A stretch of 9,454 nt of DNA from Salsipaludibacter sp038233055 (GCA_038233055.1 JBBSMS010000129.1:1-9454), one strand, 5' to 3'. Positions 1-6,501 are shown, counted from the stretch's first letter. Numbers and translations: made by a program. The notes: generated from the letters alone by a model not told the origin.

Positions 1-840
1 ACCATCGAGCACGGCCTGCGCCAACGCGTCGTGATGGGCCTGTTCGACCTCGACGACCTGCCGCGACTGGATCGCGAGGTGACCGGCTTCGGGGTCGACC
101 GTGCAGCACCCGTGTCGTTCCGCGCGTCCGACCACGGGCACGCCCGCGACGGCTCCACCGTGGCCGACCTCCGGACCTGGCTGGCCGAGGTCACGGCCGG
201 CGCCGGGGTCGACGACGTCACCGGGCCGGCGCAGGTGTTGTCGATGCCGCGGGTCCTGGGGTATGCCTTCGACCCGATCAGCGTCTGGTTCGCCCACGAT
301 CGCGACGGCGCACTGTCGGCCGTGGTGCACGAGGTCCGCAACACCTTCGGACAGCGGCACGCCTACGTCATCGCCGCGCCACTGGACGGTGCGACGCGGA
401 CGTCGACCGGCCAGGTGCTGCGCCATCGTGCCGACAAGTCGTTCCACGTGTCGCCGTTCTTCGACGTCGACGGGACCTACGACTTCACCGTGCGTCGCCC
501 CGACCACCAGGTCGCCGTCGGCATCACCCACCACGCCGGTGACGGGCACGTCCTGACGGCGTCGTTCTCCGGACGCCGCCGAGCGTTCACGACCCGCGGG
601 CTGTGGTCGGAGATGGTCCGCCACCCGCTCCTCCCGCACGCCGTGACGGCGGGCATCCACCTCCATGCCGGGTTCCTGTGGGGCAAGGGTGCGCGCTACC
701 ACCCGGTCCCGGCCGAACTCGACGACCCCGTGACCATCGGTTGTCCCGTCCGCGACCGCGACGGCTCCGAACCACCCACGTCCGTCCCGCACGACAACGT
801 CGTCCCGCTGCGCCCGCAGCGCCTGGAGGAAGTCTCATGA
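1..840 (+). CDS. DUF1365 family protein, 5' end outside window
   Basis: The reading frame is open from the first base, and the visible 279 residues start inside the N-terminal region typical of DUF1365 (a stretch like GLFDLDDLPRLD normally lies some 30 residues into the protein), so the true start lies to the left. An in-frame GTG/ATG at 31-36 is probably internal. Family signatures visible are GYAFDPISVWF (about 259-291), the EVRNTFGQRHAY segment (about 331-366), KSFHVSPFFDVDGTYDF (about 436-486) and a C-terminal Trp/His-rich tail ending GKGARYHPVP. DUF1365 has no established enzymatic activity that I can name. It is repeatedly encoded beside CFA-like lipid methyltransferases and FAD-dependent oxidoreductases, and here its stop overlaps the methyltransferase start (ATGA at 837-840), implying translational coupling. 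An FAD oxidoreductase just upstream is an expectation, not something seen. A role in modified membrane fatty acids is inferred from context. Confidence 0.9.
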   Translation, partial: TIEHGLRQRVVMGLFDLDDLPRLDREVTGFGVDRAAPVSFRASDHGHARDGSTVADLRTWLAEVTAGAGVDDVTGPAQVLSMPRVLGYAFDPISVWFAHDRDGALSAVVHEVRNTFGQRHAYVIAAPLDGATRTSTGQVLRHRADKSFHVSPFFDVDGTYDFTVRRPDHQVAVGITHHAGDGHVLTASFSGRRRAFTTRGLWSEMVRHPLLPHAVTAGIHLHAGFLWGKGARYHPVPAELDDPVTIGCPVRDRDGSEPPTSVPHDNVVPLRPQRLEEVS

Positions 841-2120
841 GTCGCACCCTGCACCTCATGGCCAGCCGTATCGTGGCGGGGTCGATCGACCTGACCACGG
901 CGGACGGCCGCCGCACGGTCCACCACGGGCCGCGCCCCGGCCCGGACGTCGTCGTCACGATCCACGACCCCCACCTCGCACGCCGGGTCATCACCGGTGG
1001 GGCCTCGGCGCTGGGCGCGTCGTTCGTGGAGGGCGGCTGGGATGCCGACGACCTGCCCTCGACCCTGCGGATCCTGAGCGCCAGCGTCGACCGGCGCGTC
1101 CGCTCCGAGCGCGGCCAACGCTGGCAGGCCGCCGCCGGTCGCGTGTTCACGCGGGCGCTGGATCGCTTCGGGACCGAGGGCGCGGTCATCACCATGGCTG
1201 ACCACTACAACCTCGGCAACGACTTCTACCGGTCGTGGCTCGACGACTCCGTCACCTACTCCTCGGCGTTGTTCGACGACGACCACGCGGACCCGCACGA
1301 GGTCGACGGCGACCGCCGCGACCGCGCCCTGCCGCCGTCGGCCACGGCCGTGTCGCGCGACACCCTGGCTGCCGCCCAGCGCGCCAAGTACGAACGCATC
1401 CTGGACCAAATCGGGGCCGGCCCCGGCGACCGCGTGCTCGAGATCGGCTTCGGCTGGGGTGGGTTCGCCGAGGTGGCCGCGCAGCACGGCGTGCACGTGA
1501 CCGGCGTCACCATTGCCCGGGAGCAACTGGAGTTCGCCGACAAGCGCCTGTCCGTCGCCGGGCTGGCCGAGTTCGCCGACTTCCACCTGCTCGACTTCGC
1601 CGACATCCCGGCCGAGTTCGGCGACGACTCGTTCGACGCCGTCGTGTCGATCGAGATGATCGAGTCCATCCCGCAGGCGCGCTGGGGCGAACTGTTCGCG
1701 GTCACGGCCCGGTCGCTGCGACCGGGGGGCCGGGCCGCCTACCAGGTCATCATGATCGCCGACGACCTGTTCGACACCTACGCCGAGCGCGAGGACTTCA
1801 TCACGACGTGGATCTTCCCCGGCGGTCGACTGTCGGCACCACGGGTCGTGGGCGACCTGTCGGCGCGGGCGGGGCTGACCGCGATCGACGTGCAGGCCTT
1901 CGGGGGTTCCTACGCCACGACCCTGGCCACGTGGTGGCGCGACTTCGAGGTCGCCTTCGAGTCGGAGGTCCGGCCGATGGGCTTCGACGACCGGTTCCGG
2001 CGCATGTGGCACTACTACCTCGGCTACTGCCAGGCCGGCTTCGAGATCGGCCGGATCGACGTGCAGCAGTGGACCTGGACGCGTGCCCGGACGTCGCTCG
2101 ATCCTACGCCGGAAGCGTGA
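837..2120 (+). CDS. Cyclopropane-fatty-acyl-phospholipid synthase-like SAM methyltransferase
   Basis: The 427-aa protein has the CFA synthase layout. A small N-terminal domain (about 1-115) is followed by HYNLGNDFY (123-131), VTYSSALF (139-146), the SAM-binding motif VLEIGFGWGGFA (200-211), GVTIAREQ (223-230), SIEMIES (271-277), WIFPGGRL (325-332) and MWHYYLGYCQAGF (390-402). CFA enzymes transfer a methylene or methyl group from SAM to the double bond of phospholipid acyl chains at the membrane. The Cys that helps hold the active-site bicarbonate in E. coli CFA synthase is Ser143 here, and the usual LLHTI segment reads YQVIMI (302-307). As far as I recall this is usual for the DUF1365-linked subgroup, so the product may be a methyl-branched or other modified acyl chain. 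Residues about 147-175 form an Asp-rich insertion where typical members have only a few residues. The start at 837 is chosen for the GGAGGA ribosome site (825-830) and the 4-bp overlap with the DUF1365 stop. Confidence 0.9.
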   Translation: MSRTLHLMASRIVAGSIDLTTADGRRTVHHGPRPGPDVVVTIHDPHLARRVITGGASALGASFVEGGWDADDLPSTLRILSASVDRRVRSERGQRWQAAAGRVFTRALDRFGTEGAVITMADHYNLGNDFYRSWLDDSVTYSSALFDDDHADPHEVDGDRRDRALPPSATAVSRDTLAAAQRAKYERILDQIGAGPGDRVLEIGFGWGGFAEVAAQHGVHVTGVTIAREQLEFADKRLSVAGLAEFADFHLLDFADIPAEFGDDSFDAVVSIEMIESIPQARWGELFAVTARSLRPGGRAAYQVIMIADDLFDTYAEREDFITTWIFPGGRLSAPRVVGDLSARAGLTAIDVQAFGGSYATTLATWWRDFEVAFESEVRPMGFDDRFRRMWHYYLGYCQAGFEIGRIDVQQWTWTRARTSLDPTPEA

Positions 2121-2129
2121 TGCGGGCAC

Positions 2130-2162
2130 ATGGGAGTGTGCTCGCTGCGCTCGCAACTCCAT
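2130..2162 (+). terminator. Weak hairpin after the methyltransferase gene
   Basis: Ten bases after the methyltransferase stop, ATGG-g-AGT (2130-2137) can pair with ACTCCAT (2156-2162), with one bulged G. About three further pairs are possible inside, around a CTCGCTGCGCT loop. There is no T-run. It may be an upstream part of the termination region whose stronger hairpin follows at 2169-2220. Confidence 0.3.
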
Positions 2163-2168
2163 CGGTGG

Positions 2169-2220
2169 GCCTGACGGCGCACCGGGACCGGTCGGGTCGG
2201 TCCCGAACAGCGCGTCAGGC
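2169..2220. terminator. Long hairpin between convergent genes, likely bidirectional terminator
   Basis: The outer stem pairs GCCTGACG (2169-2176) with CGTCAGGC (2213-2220), 8 of 8 bases. It continues with CGC (2178-2180) to GCG (2210-2212). The inner stem pairs CGGGACCG (2183-2190) with CGGTCCCG (2198-2205), 8 of 8, around the loop GTCGGGT. There are about 19 pairs in total, with a short internal loop and a bulged G. It lies between the + strand methyltransferase (stop 2120) and the - strand enoyl reductase-like gene, whose TGA (2215-2217) is inside the outer arm. There is no T-tract, as is common for hairpin terminators in GC-rich actinomycetes, so termination in both directions is inferred. 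Confidence 0.65.
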
Positions 2221-3450
2221 GGCCAGCACCTCGTAGCGGTGGCCGGCGGCGGCCAGGCGGCGCACGAGTTCGGTGCCGATGCCGGTGACGGGCGTGAGCA
2301 CGCCCGCCCGTTCGGGCAGGACTTCGGGATCGCCCGCGAGGGCCAACGTCGCCTCGCCCAGCATCACCGAGGTGGCCCCGTGGCCGGGGTCGCCGGGCAG
2401 TCGGACCTCGCAGCGCAGTCGGGCGCCGGTGGTCGTCGTGGTGTGCACGTCGATGCGGACGAAGCCGCGCTCGATCGTGTCGGTCGACGGTCCCTCACCG
2501 GGGTCGGGCAAAATCCGGTCGAGCACGCGCCGGGTCGGGCCGAACGCCAGTCCCGCCGCGAGCGTCCCGATGCCGCCCGCGATCGCCACGGCCTTCGCCG
2601 GGCCCAGCGGCAGTCCACCGGCCAGCATCCGTTCGCGGTAGCGCAGGGTGTCGCCGTAGGCGTGTCCGAGCAGCGCGTTCGAACGCCGGACGACGCGGGT
2701 GTTGACGGTGGCCATCACGAACGGCGCGAGCCATCCGCCCAGCGCCGGGTCGAACTCCACGCCGACCGCGTCGCGTTCCGGACCCAGGTCGGGTTCGCGG
2801 GCGAGGTCGGGACTCAGGGCATGCGGGTCGAGGACGATGCGGCGCGCGTCGCGGTCGCGGCGTGCCAGGTCGACCGTGGTCCGGAGCGTGTCGATGGTGC
2901 CGCCGCTGACACCGCCGCGCATCGCCCGGACCACCAGCGTCGTGTCGCCCAGCGTGCCGAGGTCGTGGTCGCGGGCGTGCTGGGCCAGCAGGAACGTGGC
3001 GACGTCCGACGGGACGGAGTCGAACCCGCAGGCATGCACGATCCGGGCCCCGCTCGCCCGTGCCGGTTCGTCGGCGACGTCGATCGACTGTCGCATGAAG
3101 ACCACCTCGCCGGTGATGTCGGCGTAGTGGGTGCCGGCGTCGGCACAGGCCCGAACAAGGGGGAGGCCGAGCCGGTGGTAGGGCCCGACCGTGGTGGCCA
3201 CGACCTGGGTGGACGCGGCCAGCGCGGCCATGTCATCCCCGGCCATGTTGTCGGCCGCGATCAACGGCCAGTCGGCGGCCGCGGGACCCAGTTCGGCGCG
3301 GACCGCGGCCAACCGCTCCTGATCCCGCCCCGACAGGGCGATCCGCAGGTCCCGCGGGGCGTGATCGCGCAGGTGGGCCGCGGTCAGGCGGCCCACGAAC
3401 CCCGTGCCGCCGTGCACCACCACGTCGTGGTCGCGGGACTGGTCGGGCAT
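2215..3450 (-). CDS. Saccharopine dehydrogenase-like NAD(P)-binding protein, trans-acting enoyl reductase family
   Basis: The 411-aa protein opens with a Rossmann segment, DVVVHGGTGFVGR (9-21, glycine motif at 14-20). The saccharopine-dehydrogenase/trans-acting enoyl reductase signatures follow: HYADITGE (108-115), HACGFDSVPSD (139-149) and MRGGVSGGT (177-185). A hydrophobic stretch lies at about 285-303, then LPDPGEGPS (314-322) and a C-terminal GVLTPVTGIG (383-392). In mycobacteria, Rv2953 of this family reduces an enoyl intermediate in trans during phenolphthiocerol lipid synthesis. Most members are uncharacterised oxidoreductases, many with a membrane-associating C-terminal segment. No polyketide synthase is visible here, so the substrate is unknown. 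The ATG at 3450 is preferred over more upstream starts because the Rossmann fold begins directly after it, with GGAG (3456-3459) six bases upstream. The gene follows the Nudix gene by 100 bp on the same strand. Confidence 0.88.
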   Translation of the reverse strand: MPDQSRDHDVVVHGGTGFVGRLTAAHLRDHAPRDLRIALSGRDQERLAAVRAELGPAAADWPLIAADNMAGDDMAALAASTQVVATTVGPYHRLGLPLVRACADAGTHYADITGEVVFMRQSIDVADEPARASGARIVHACGFDSVPSDVATFLLAQHARDHDLGTLGDTTLVVRAMRGGVSGGTIDTLRTTVDLARRDRDARRIVLDPHALSPDLAREPDLGPERDAVGVEFDPALGGWLAPFVMATVNTRVVRRSNALLGHAYGDTLRYRERMLAGGLPLGPAKAVAIAGGIGTLAAGLAFGPTRRVLDRILPDPGEGPSTDTIERGFVRIDVHTTTTTGARLRCEVRLPGDPGHGATSVMLGEATLALAGDPEVLPERAGVLTPVTGIGTELVRRLAAAGHRYEVLAA

Positions 3451-3550
3451 GGTGGCTCCGGTTCGGCTGCCGGAGACGGTACGCGGCGGTCGGGCCCTAC
3501 CCGTGGGCCGGCAGGCCCCGCGCCGGACGCGCGACCCGGCCGCGCGGCCG

Positions 3551-4054
3551 TCAGGCCGATCCGGACCCGGCCGGCACGAACCGGGCGATGCCGTCGTCGA
3601 GCCAGCCGAGCACCATCGGCAACACGGTGGCCATCCAGGGCTGGAGGTCCAGTGCCCGGGCGGCGCGCGCGTCGACGTGCCGGACCTCCAGCAATTCGTC
3701 GAGGTCCGGCGTCGGCACGCCGTGGTCCACACGACAGTGGAACATGGTGCCGACGTAGGCCGTGCGGTCGCCGTTGGGGTACTCGATCAGGTGTCCGGGG
3801 CCGCCCGTCACCGCGACGATCGCCAGCGGGGTGACGGTGACGCCCAGTTCTTCGTGGACCTCCCGGACCACCGCGTCGGCCGGCGACTCGCCGGGTTCGA
3901 CCGCGCCGCCCGGGAACGACCAGCCTCCGTCTGTGGCGTGGCGGGCGAGCAGCAGCCGACGCCGATCGTCGAGGATGCACGCCGACACGGCGGGCTGCAG
4001 CAACAGGTCCGAGCCGATTCTGGCCCGTACGTCGGCGATGTGCCCGGTGCGCAC
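3551..4054 (-). CDS. Nudix hydrolase
   Basis: The 167-aa protein contains a complete Nudix box at residues 50-72 (GAVEPGE, then seven residues, then REVHEELGV), matching Gx5Ex7REUxEExGU. The preceding WSFPGG (45-50) is the usual lead-in. Nudix enzymes hydrolyse nucleoside diphosphates linked to another group, using a divalent metal held by the box glutamates. The exact substrate cannot be read from the motif. The start is GTG at 4054 with only a weak GGAA site upstream. The protein then begins with an ADVRARIGSDLLLQPAV stretch typical of this subgroup, and no closer start fits. The C-terminal half (about 118-160) is ordinary for single-domain Nudix proteins. It lies 136 bp downstream of the DJ-1 family gene and 100 bp upstream of the enoyl reductase-like gene. 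A joint function is not evident. Confidence 0.9.
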   Translation of the reverse strand: MRTGHIADVRARIGSDLLLQPAVSACILDDRRRLLLARHATDGGWSFPGGAVEPGESPADAVVREVHEELGVTVTPLAIVAVTGGPGHLIEYPNGDRTAYVGTMFHCRVDHGVPTPDLDELLEVRHVDARAARALDLQPWMATVLPMVLGWLDDGIARFVPAGSGSA

Positions 4055-4097
4055 GGCGTTCCGATGTTCGGTCGGTGGGTATGGATGGTCGCGGGGA

Positions 4098-4107
4098 CCC
4101 ACGTGGG
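4098..4107. promoter_or_regulatory. 10-bp perfect palindrome upstream of Nudix gene
   Basis: CCCACGTGGG is a perfect palindrome 43 bp upstream of the Nudix start, inside the 136-bp gap behind the DJ-1 family gene. It could be a dimeric repressor or activator site. No clear -10 or -35 element was found beside it, and a 10-bp GC-rich palindrome can occur by chance. Confidence 0.25.
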
Positions 4108-4171
4108 GTTGTTGGGTCGGTGACGGTCGCAGTGTGCCTGCTCGTGGGGTGGAGCGGGCACACGCACGGAC

Positions 4172-4190
4172 GGCCCGCACCGGGCGGGCC
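4172..4190 (-). terminator. Hairpin directly after the DJ-1 family gene
   Basis: GGCCCGC (4172-4178) pairs with GCGGGCC (4184-4190) around the 5-base loop ACCGG. On the - strand it begins with the base directly after the stop codon (TGA, 4193-4191). It has seven G-C pairs and no T-run. It probably separates the DJ-1 family transcript from the Nudix gene, though read-through is possible. Confidence 0.5.
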
Positions 4191-4808
4191 TCAGGAGGTG
4201 GTCGTGACCACTCCGTCGTCGGGGTCCCAGTCGTAGGCCAACTGGGCTGCGGTGGCCACGGCCAGGTCGCGATCGACCAGTCGCTCGACCAGGTGCAACG
4301 CCATCGCGATGCCGCTGGACAGGCCACCCGCCGTCACGACGGCGCCCGTGTCGACCCAGCGGGCATCGATGGCCGCCGGCCCGATGGACGCCGCCAGCAC
4401 CGCGAGGTCCTCGTGGTGGGTGGTCGCCGAGGCGATGTCGTCCAGCCGTCCGGTCCGCGCCAGCAGCACCGAGCCCGTGCACACCGTGGTGACCAGCGGC
4501 GTCGCGTCCGCGAGCGCCACGATCGCGTCCGTGAGGTCAGTGCGGGCAGCGGCACAGTCGATGTCGATGGTTCCGGGCACGACCAGCACGTCCAGTGTCC
4601 CGACGGTCTCCGGAGTGGCGTCCGCGACCAGGCCCAGGCCGCCGTATGCCGTGACCGACGTGTCGGGCGTCCCGATCGTCACCACCTCGAACGGAGGTGG
4701 CCCGCCGGCCCGTTCGACCAGTCGGCCGGCCGTCAGGAACACCTCGTAGGGCCCCCCGATGTCCAACAGGTCCACGTCGGGGAACAGGAGCAGTCCGATC
4801 CGGGGCAC
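4191..4808 (-). CDS. DJ-1/PfpI family protein (isonitrile hydratase-like glutamine amidotransferase fold)
   Basis: The 205-aa protein has the DJ-1/PfpI fold pattern: IGLLLFPDVDLLDIGGPYEVF (4-24), a nucleophile elbow VCTGSVLLARTG (109-120) with Cys110, then ATTHHEDL (128-135) and VVTAGGLSSGIAMALHLVERL (157-177). The VCTGS...TTH...GG(L/V)S(S/A)GI pattern belongs to the branch that includes isonitrile hydratase and the N-terminal domains of AraC-like regulators. There is no C-terminal helix-turn-helix domain, so this is the stand-alone form. Such proteins are cytosolic and may act as hydratases, glyoxalase/deglycase-like enzymes or stress proteins; the reaction is not decided by sequence. The GTG start at 4808 is chosen because GGAGG (4813-4817) lies four bases upstream and the first beta strand begins at residue 3. 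An in-frame ATG further upstream lacks this support. It is divergent from tesB. Confidence 0.88.
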   Translation of the reverse strand: MPRIGLLLFPDVDLLDIGGPYEVFLTAGRLVERAGGPPPFEVVTIGTPDTSVTAYGGLGLVADATPETVGTLDVLVVPGTIDIDCAAARTDLTDAIVALADATPLVTTVCTGSVLLARTGRLDDIASATTHHEDLAVLAASIGPAAIDARWVDTGAVVTAGGLSSGIAMALHLVERLVDRDLAVATAAQLAYDWDPDDGVVTTTS

Positions 4809-4981
4809 GGTGCCTCCGATGGTGTCGGCTCGGTGTCGACGTGCTGCCGGCATCGTGGCGTGCGTCCGGCGTGGGCGCACCCTGTTCGACCGACGGCGGC
4901 CGTGACGATCCGGCCACCTCCGTGTGGCGCGGTCGCCCGCCGATGGCCGGTCGGGGCCCCGGGGGCCCGCCCGATGCGGTT

Positions 4982-5006
4982 CGGGACTGCCGTCCCGCGC
5001 TAGCGT
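4982..5006 (+). promoter_or_regulatory. Putative tesB promoter (leaderless) with inverted repeat
   Basis: TAGCGT (5001-5006) fits the actinobacterial -10 pattern TANNNT. Transcription starting about seven bases after it would begin at or next to the A of the tesB ATG (5014), giving a leaderless mRNA. This agrees with the lack of a purine-rich ribosome site before the ATG. The inverted repeat CGGGAC-tgcc-GTCCCG (4982-4997) sits in the spacer just upstream of the -10, where a bound regulator would block RNA polymerase. No good -35 hexamer is visible. The rest of the 205-bp divergent gap (4809-4981) shows a GC-rich run (GGGGCCCCGGGG, 4953-4964) and nothing else I can name. Confidence 0.45.
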
Positions 5007-5013
5007 CGGGCAC

Positions 5014-5979
5014 ATGACGACCACTGACGACGCCCCGCCCGATGACCCCGGACACCGGACGGAACTGGACCCGCTGGCCGACCTGTTGGAGGTGCTCGAC
5101 CTGCAACGGGTGGGGGCGCGCCACATCGAGGTCAGCGGTGACGGGCCCGACGCCCGGACCGGGAGTTCCGACGCCACGGTCTTCCAGGGGCGCAGCCAGC
5201 CGATGCCCCACGGTCGGGTGTTCGGTGGCCAGGTGCTGGCCCAGTGCTTGATGGCCGCGGGACTGACCGTCGAGGCGGCGTCGACCACGCGCCTGATCCA
5301 CTCGCTCCACGGCTACTTCCTGCGTCCGGGCGACAGCGAGCAGCCGATCCGCTTCACGGTCGAGAACATGCGCGACGGCCGGTCGTTCTCGGCGCGGCGG
5401 GTCCACGCCGTCCAGGAGGGCCGGATCCTGTTGTCGATGATCACCTCCTTCCAGGACGAGGCCGGGGGGCTGGACCACCACGACGCCATGCCCGACGTCC
5501 CCGAGCCGACCACGGTGGCCTCCGACGCCGACGTCCTGAACGGGTTGGACGACCCGCGCGCGACCGCGTTCTCGCGCCGCAACGCCATCGACCTGCGCCA
5601 CGTCGACGGGGAGATCTGGTCCGGGCCGTCACCGGACCGATCTGCCAGCCAGCGCGTCTGGCTGCGGGCCGTCGACGCACTGCCCGACGATCCGTTGCTG
5701 CATGCAGCCGTCATGGCCTACGCCTCGGACTACTCGTTGCTGGAGTCAGTGCTGCGGCGCCACGGGATCTCGTGGGCCGATGGGCGCCTGCGCCCGGCCA
5801 GCCTCGACCACGCCATGTGGTTCCACCGTCGCCCGGTCATCGACGACTGGGTGCTCTACGACCAGGCATCGCCGTCGGCCCAGGGCGGCCGTGGGCTGGC
5901 CACCGGGCGCGTCTTCGCCCGGAACGGACGACTGCTGGCCAGCGTCGCCCAGGAGGGCATGGTCCGCATCAAGGAGTAG
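5014..5979 (+). CDS. tesB: Acyl-CoA thioesterase II
   Basis: This 321-aa protein matches the TesB double hot-dog family along its length. The first hot-dog has VFQGRSQ (56-62), HGRVFGGQVLAQ (66-77), HSLHGYFLRPGD (96-107) and RDGRSFSARRV (120-130). The second has LPDDPLLHAA (223-232), AYASDY (235-240), ASLDHAMWFHR (262-272), GGRGLATG (291-298) and VAQEG (311-315). The Asp/Thr/Gln catalytic set described for E. coli TesB corresponds to Asp239, Ser263 and Gln313, with Ser in the Thr position as in many homologues. It hydrolyses medium- and long-chain acyl-CoA to free fatty acid and CoA in the cytosol. The first 30 residues are an acidic extension. The ATG at 5014 is chosen because of the -10 box ending eight bases before it. 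Lipid-related neighbours fit, but it stands alone on its strand. Confidence 0.93.
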   Translation: MTTTDDAPPDDPGHRTELDPLADLLEVLDLQRVGARHIEVSGDGPDARTGSSDATVFQGRSQPMPHGRVFGGQVLAQCLMAAGLTVEAASTTRLIHSLHGYFLRPGDSEQPIRFTVENMRDGRSFSARRVHAVQEGRILLSMITSFQDEAGGLDHHDAMPDVPEPTTVASDADVLNGLDDPRATAFSRRNAIDLRHVDGEIWSGPSPDRSASQRVWLRAVDALPDDPLLHAAVMAYASDYSLLESVLRRHGISWADGRLRPASLDHAMWFHRRPVIDDWVLYDQASPSAQGGRGLATGRVFARNGRLLASVAQEGMVRIKE

Positions 5980-6021
5980 CCCGGGAGATGGCAGCCAGGG
6001 TCAGGTTCGGCACCACCACAC

Positions 6022-6048
6022 GCCCGGGTCCGTGCGCCGTGCCCGGGT
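6022..6048 (+). terminator. Hairpin downstream of tesB
   Basis: CCCGGG (6023-6028) pairs with CCCGGG (6042-6047), flanked by G-T pairs on both sides, then one mismatch and two more G-C pairs (6031-6032 with 6038-6039) around a TGCGC loop. It lies 43 bp after the tesB stop on the same strand, with no T-run. A third CCCGGG (5980-5985) directly follows the stop and could compete for pairing. Confidence 0.35.
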
Positions 6049-6074
6049 CGGTTGAGGCATCCGTCCTCTCCGCC

Positions 6075-6109
6075 CAGATCGCCGCGCCAGTCGTGCTTGT
6101 CGACCCACT
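6075..6109 (-). repeat. Short copy of the E2 gene 3' end (possible remnant)
   Basis: Positions 6075-6095 match 8041-8061, the last codons of the E2 gene, at 20 of 21 bases, including 17 in a row. With a 3-base gap the similarity continues through ACCCACT (6103-6109 versus 8072-8078). Read on the - strand, the copy encodes WVDKHDWRGDL and the E2 end encodes WVIENHDWRGEL. The copy sits in the 156-bp gap between tesB and the small-protein operon (5980-6135), which otherwise holds only the hairpin at 6022-6048. An open frame runs through it on the - strand (6182 to 5856) but has no good start, and most of it is antisense to tesB, so I do not call it a gene. It may be a gene-end remnant, a recombination scar, or chance. 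Confidence 0.4.
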
Positions 6110-6135
6110 CGGATTGCTGCCGCGTGGATGTGGTG

Positions 6136-6501
6136 TCAGTCGGTGGCGCGGCCGCCTCGAAGGGCTCGCAGGCGGCGGGCATTTTCGTCGACGCGCCGCG
6201 AGATGGCCGTCAGGTCAGTGCGGCCGGCTCGCTGGTCGTCTCCGGCCGACACGGCTGGGCCCCGATCCGAACGGGTGACCTCCCCCGACTGGCGCCGAGG
6301 GTCCTGTCGGGAAGAGGACGGCCGGGGCGGATCCAGCGTTCTCATTCGGGTGGGGCTCAGGATCACGCGGCCGTCCAGGGTCAGGATTCGCCGACCGAAC
6401 AGGCGAGCCGCCAGGAACAGGTCGACCACCAGGCCGTCGGCCAGCGTGGCCTGGTCGTCAGGCCGGGTCCGCCGCACGGTCGCCTGTCGCCCCGTCACCA
6501 T
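6136..6501 (-). CDS. Hypothetical 121-aa protein, doubtful
   Basis: This - strand frame continues the small-protein operon. Its ATG (6501) lies inside the 67-aa gene, overlapping it by 44 bp. An alternative GTG at 6477 would shorten the overlap. The middle part (LADGLVVDLFLAARLFGRRILTLDGRVIL, given in two parts as residues 20-34 and 35-48) reads like a structured protein, and the C-terminal DLTAISRRVDENARRLRAL (96-114) like an amphipathic helix. The section between (about 55-95) is Arg/Pro/Ser-rich and low in complexity. By eye most third codon positions are G or C, supporting coding on this strand. I recognise no family. If it is not real, 5980-6457 is a 478-bp stretch with no gene. Confidence 0.4.
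   Translation of the reverse strand: MVTGRQATVRRTRPDDQATLADGLVVDLFLAARLFGRRILTLDGRVILSPTRMRTLDPPRPSSSRQDPRRQSGEVTRSDRGPAVSAGDDQRAGRTDLTAISRRVDENARRLRALRGGRATD

Noticed and set aside
696..2162. 488-codon open frame on the - strand opposite the methyltransferase
   Set aside because: It has no family resemblance, and it lies antisense to a gene whose motifs are complete. Long antisense frames are normal at this GC content.
2083..3834. 583-codon open frame on the + strand over the enoyl reductase-like and Nudix genes
   Set aside because: It is Arg/Gly-rich with no recognisable domain and lies opposite two genes with clear signatures, so it is a GC-driven shadow.
4953..4968. GGGGCCCCGGGG-type run in the tesB/DJ-1 divergent gap as an operator
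   Set aside because: It is a pure G/C run without a defined dyad centre, so several pairings are equally good. It is more likely compositional.
5856..6182. 108-codon - strand frame containing WVDKHDWRGDL
   Set aside because: It has no ribosome site, more than a third of it is antisense to tesB, and its ends show no protein-like pattern. Only the short match to the E2 end is kept, as a repeat.
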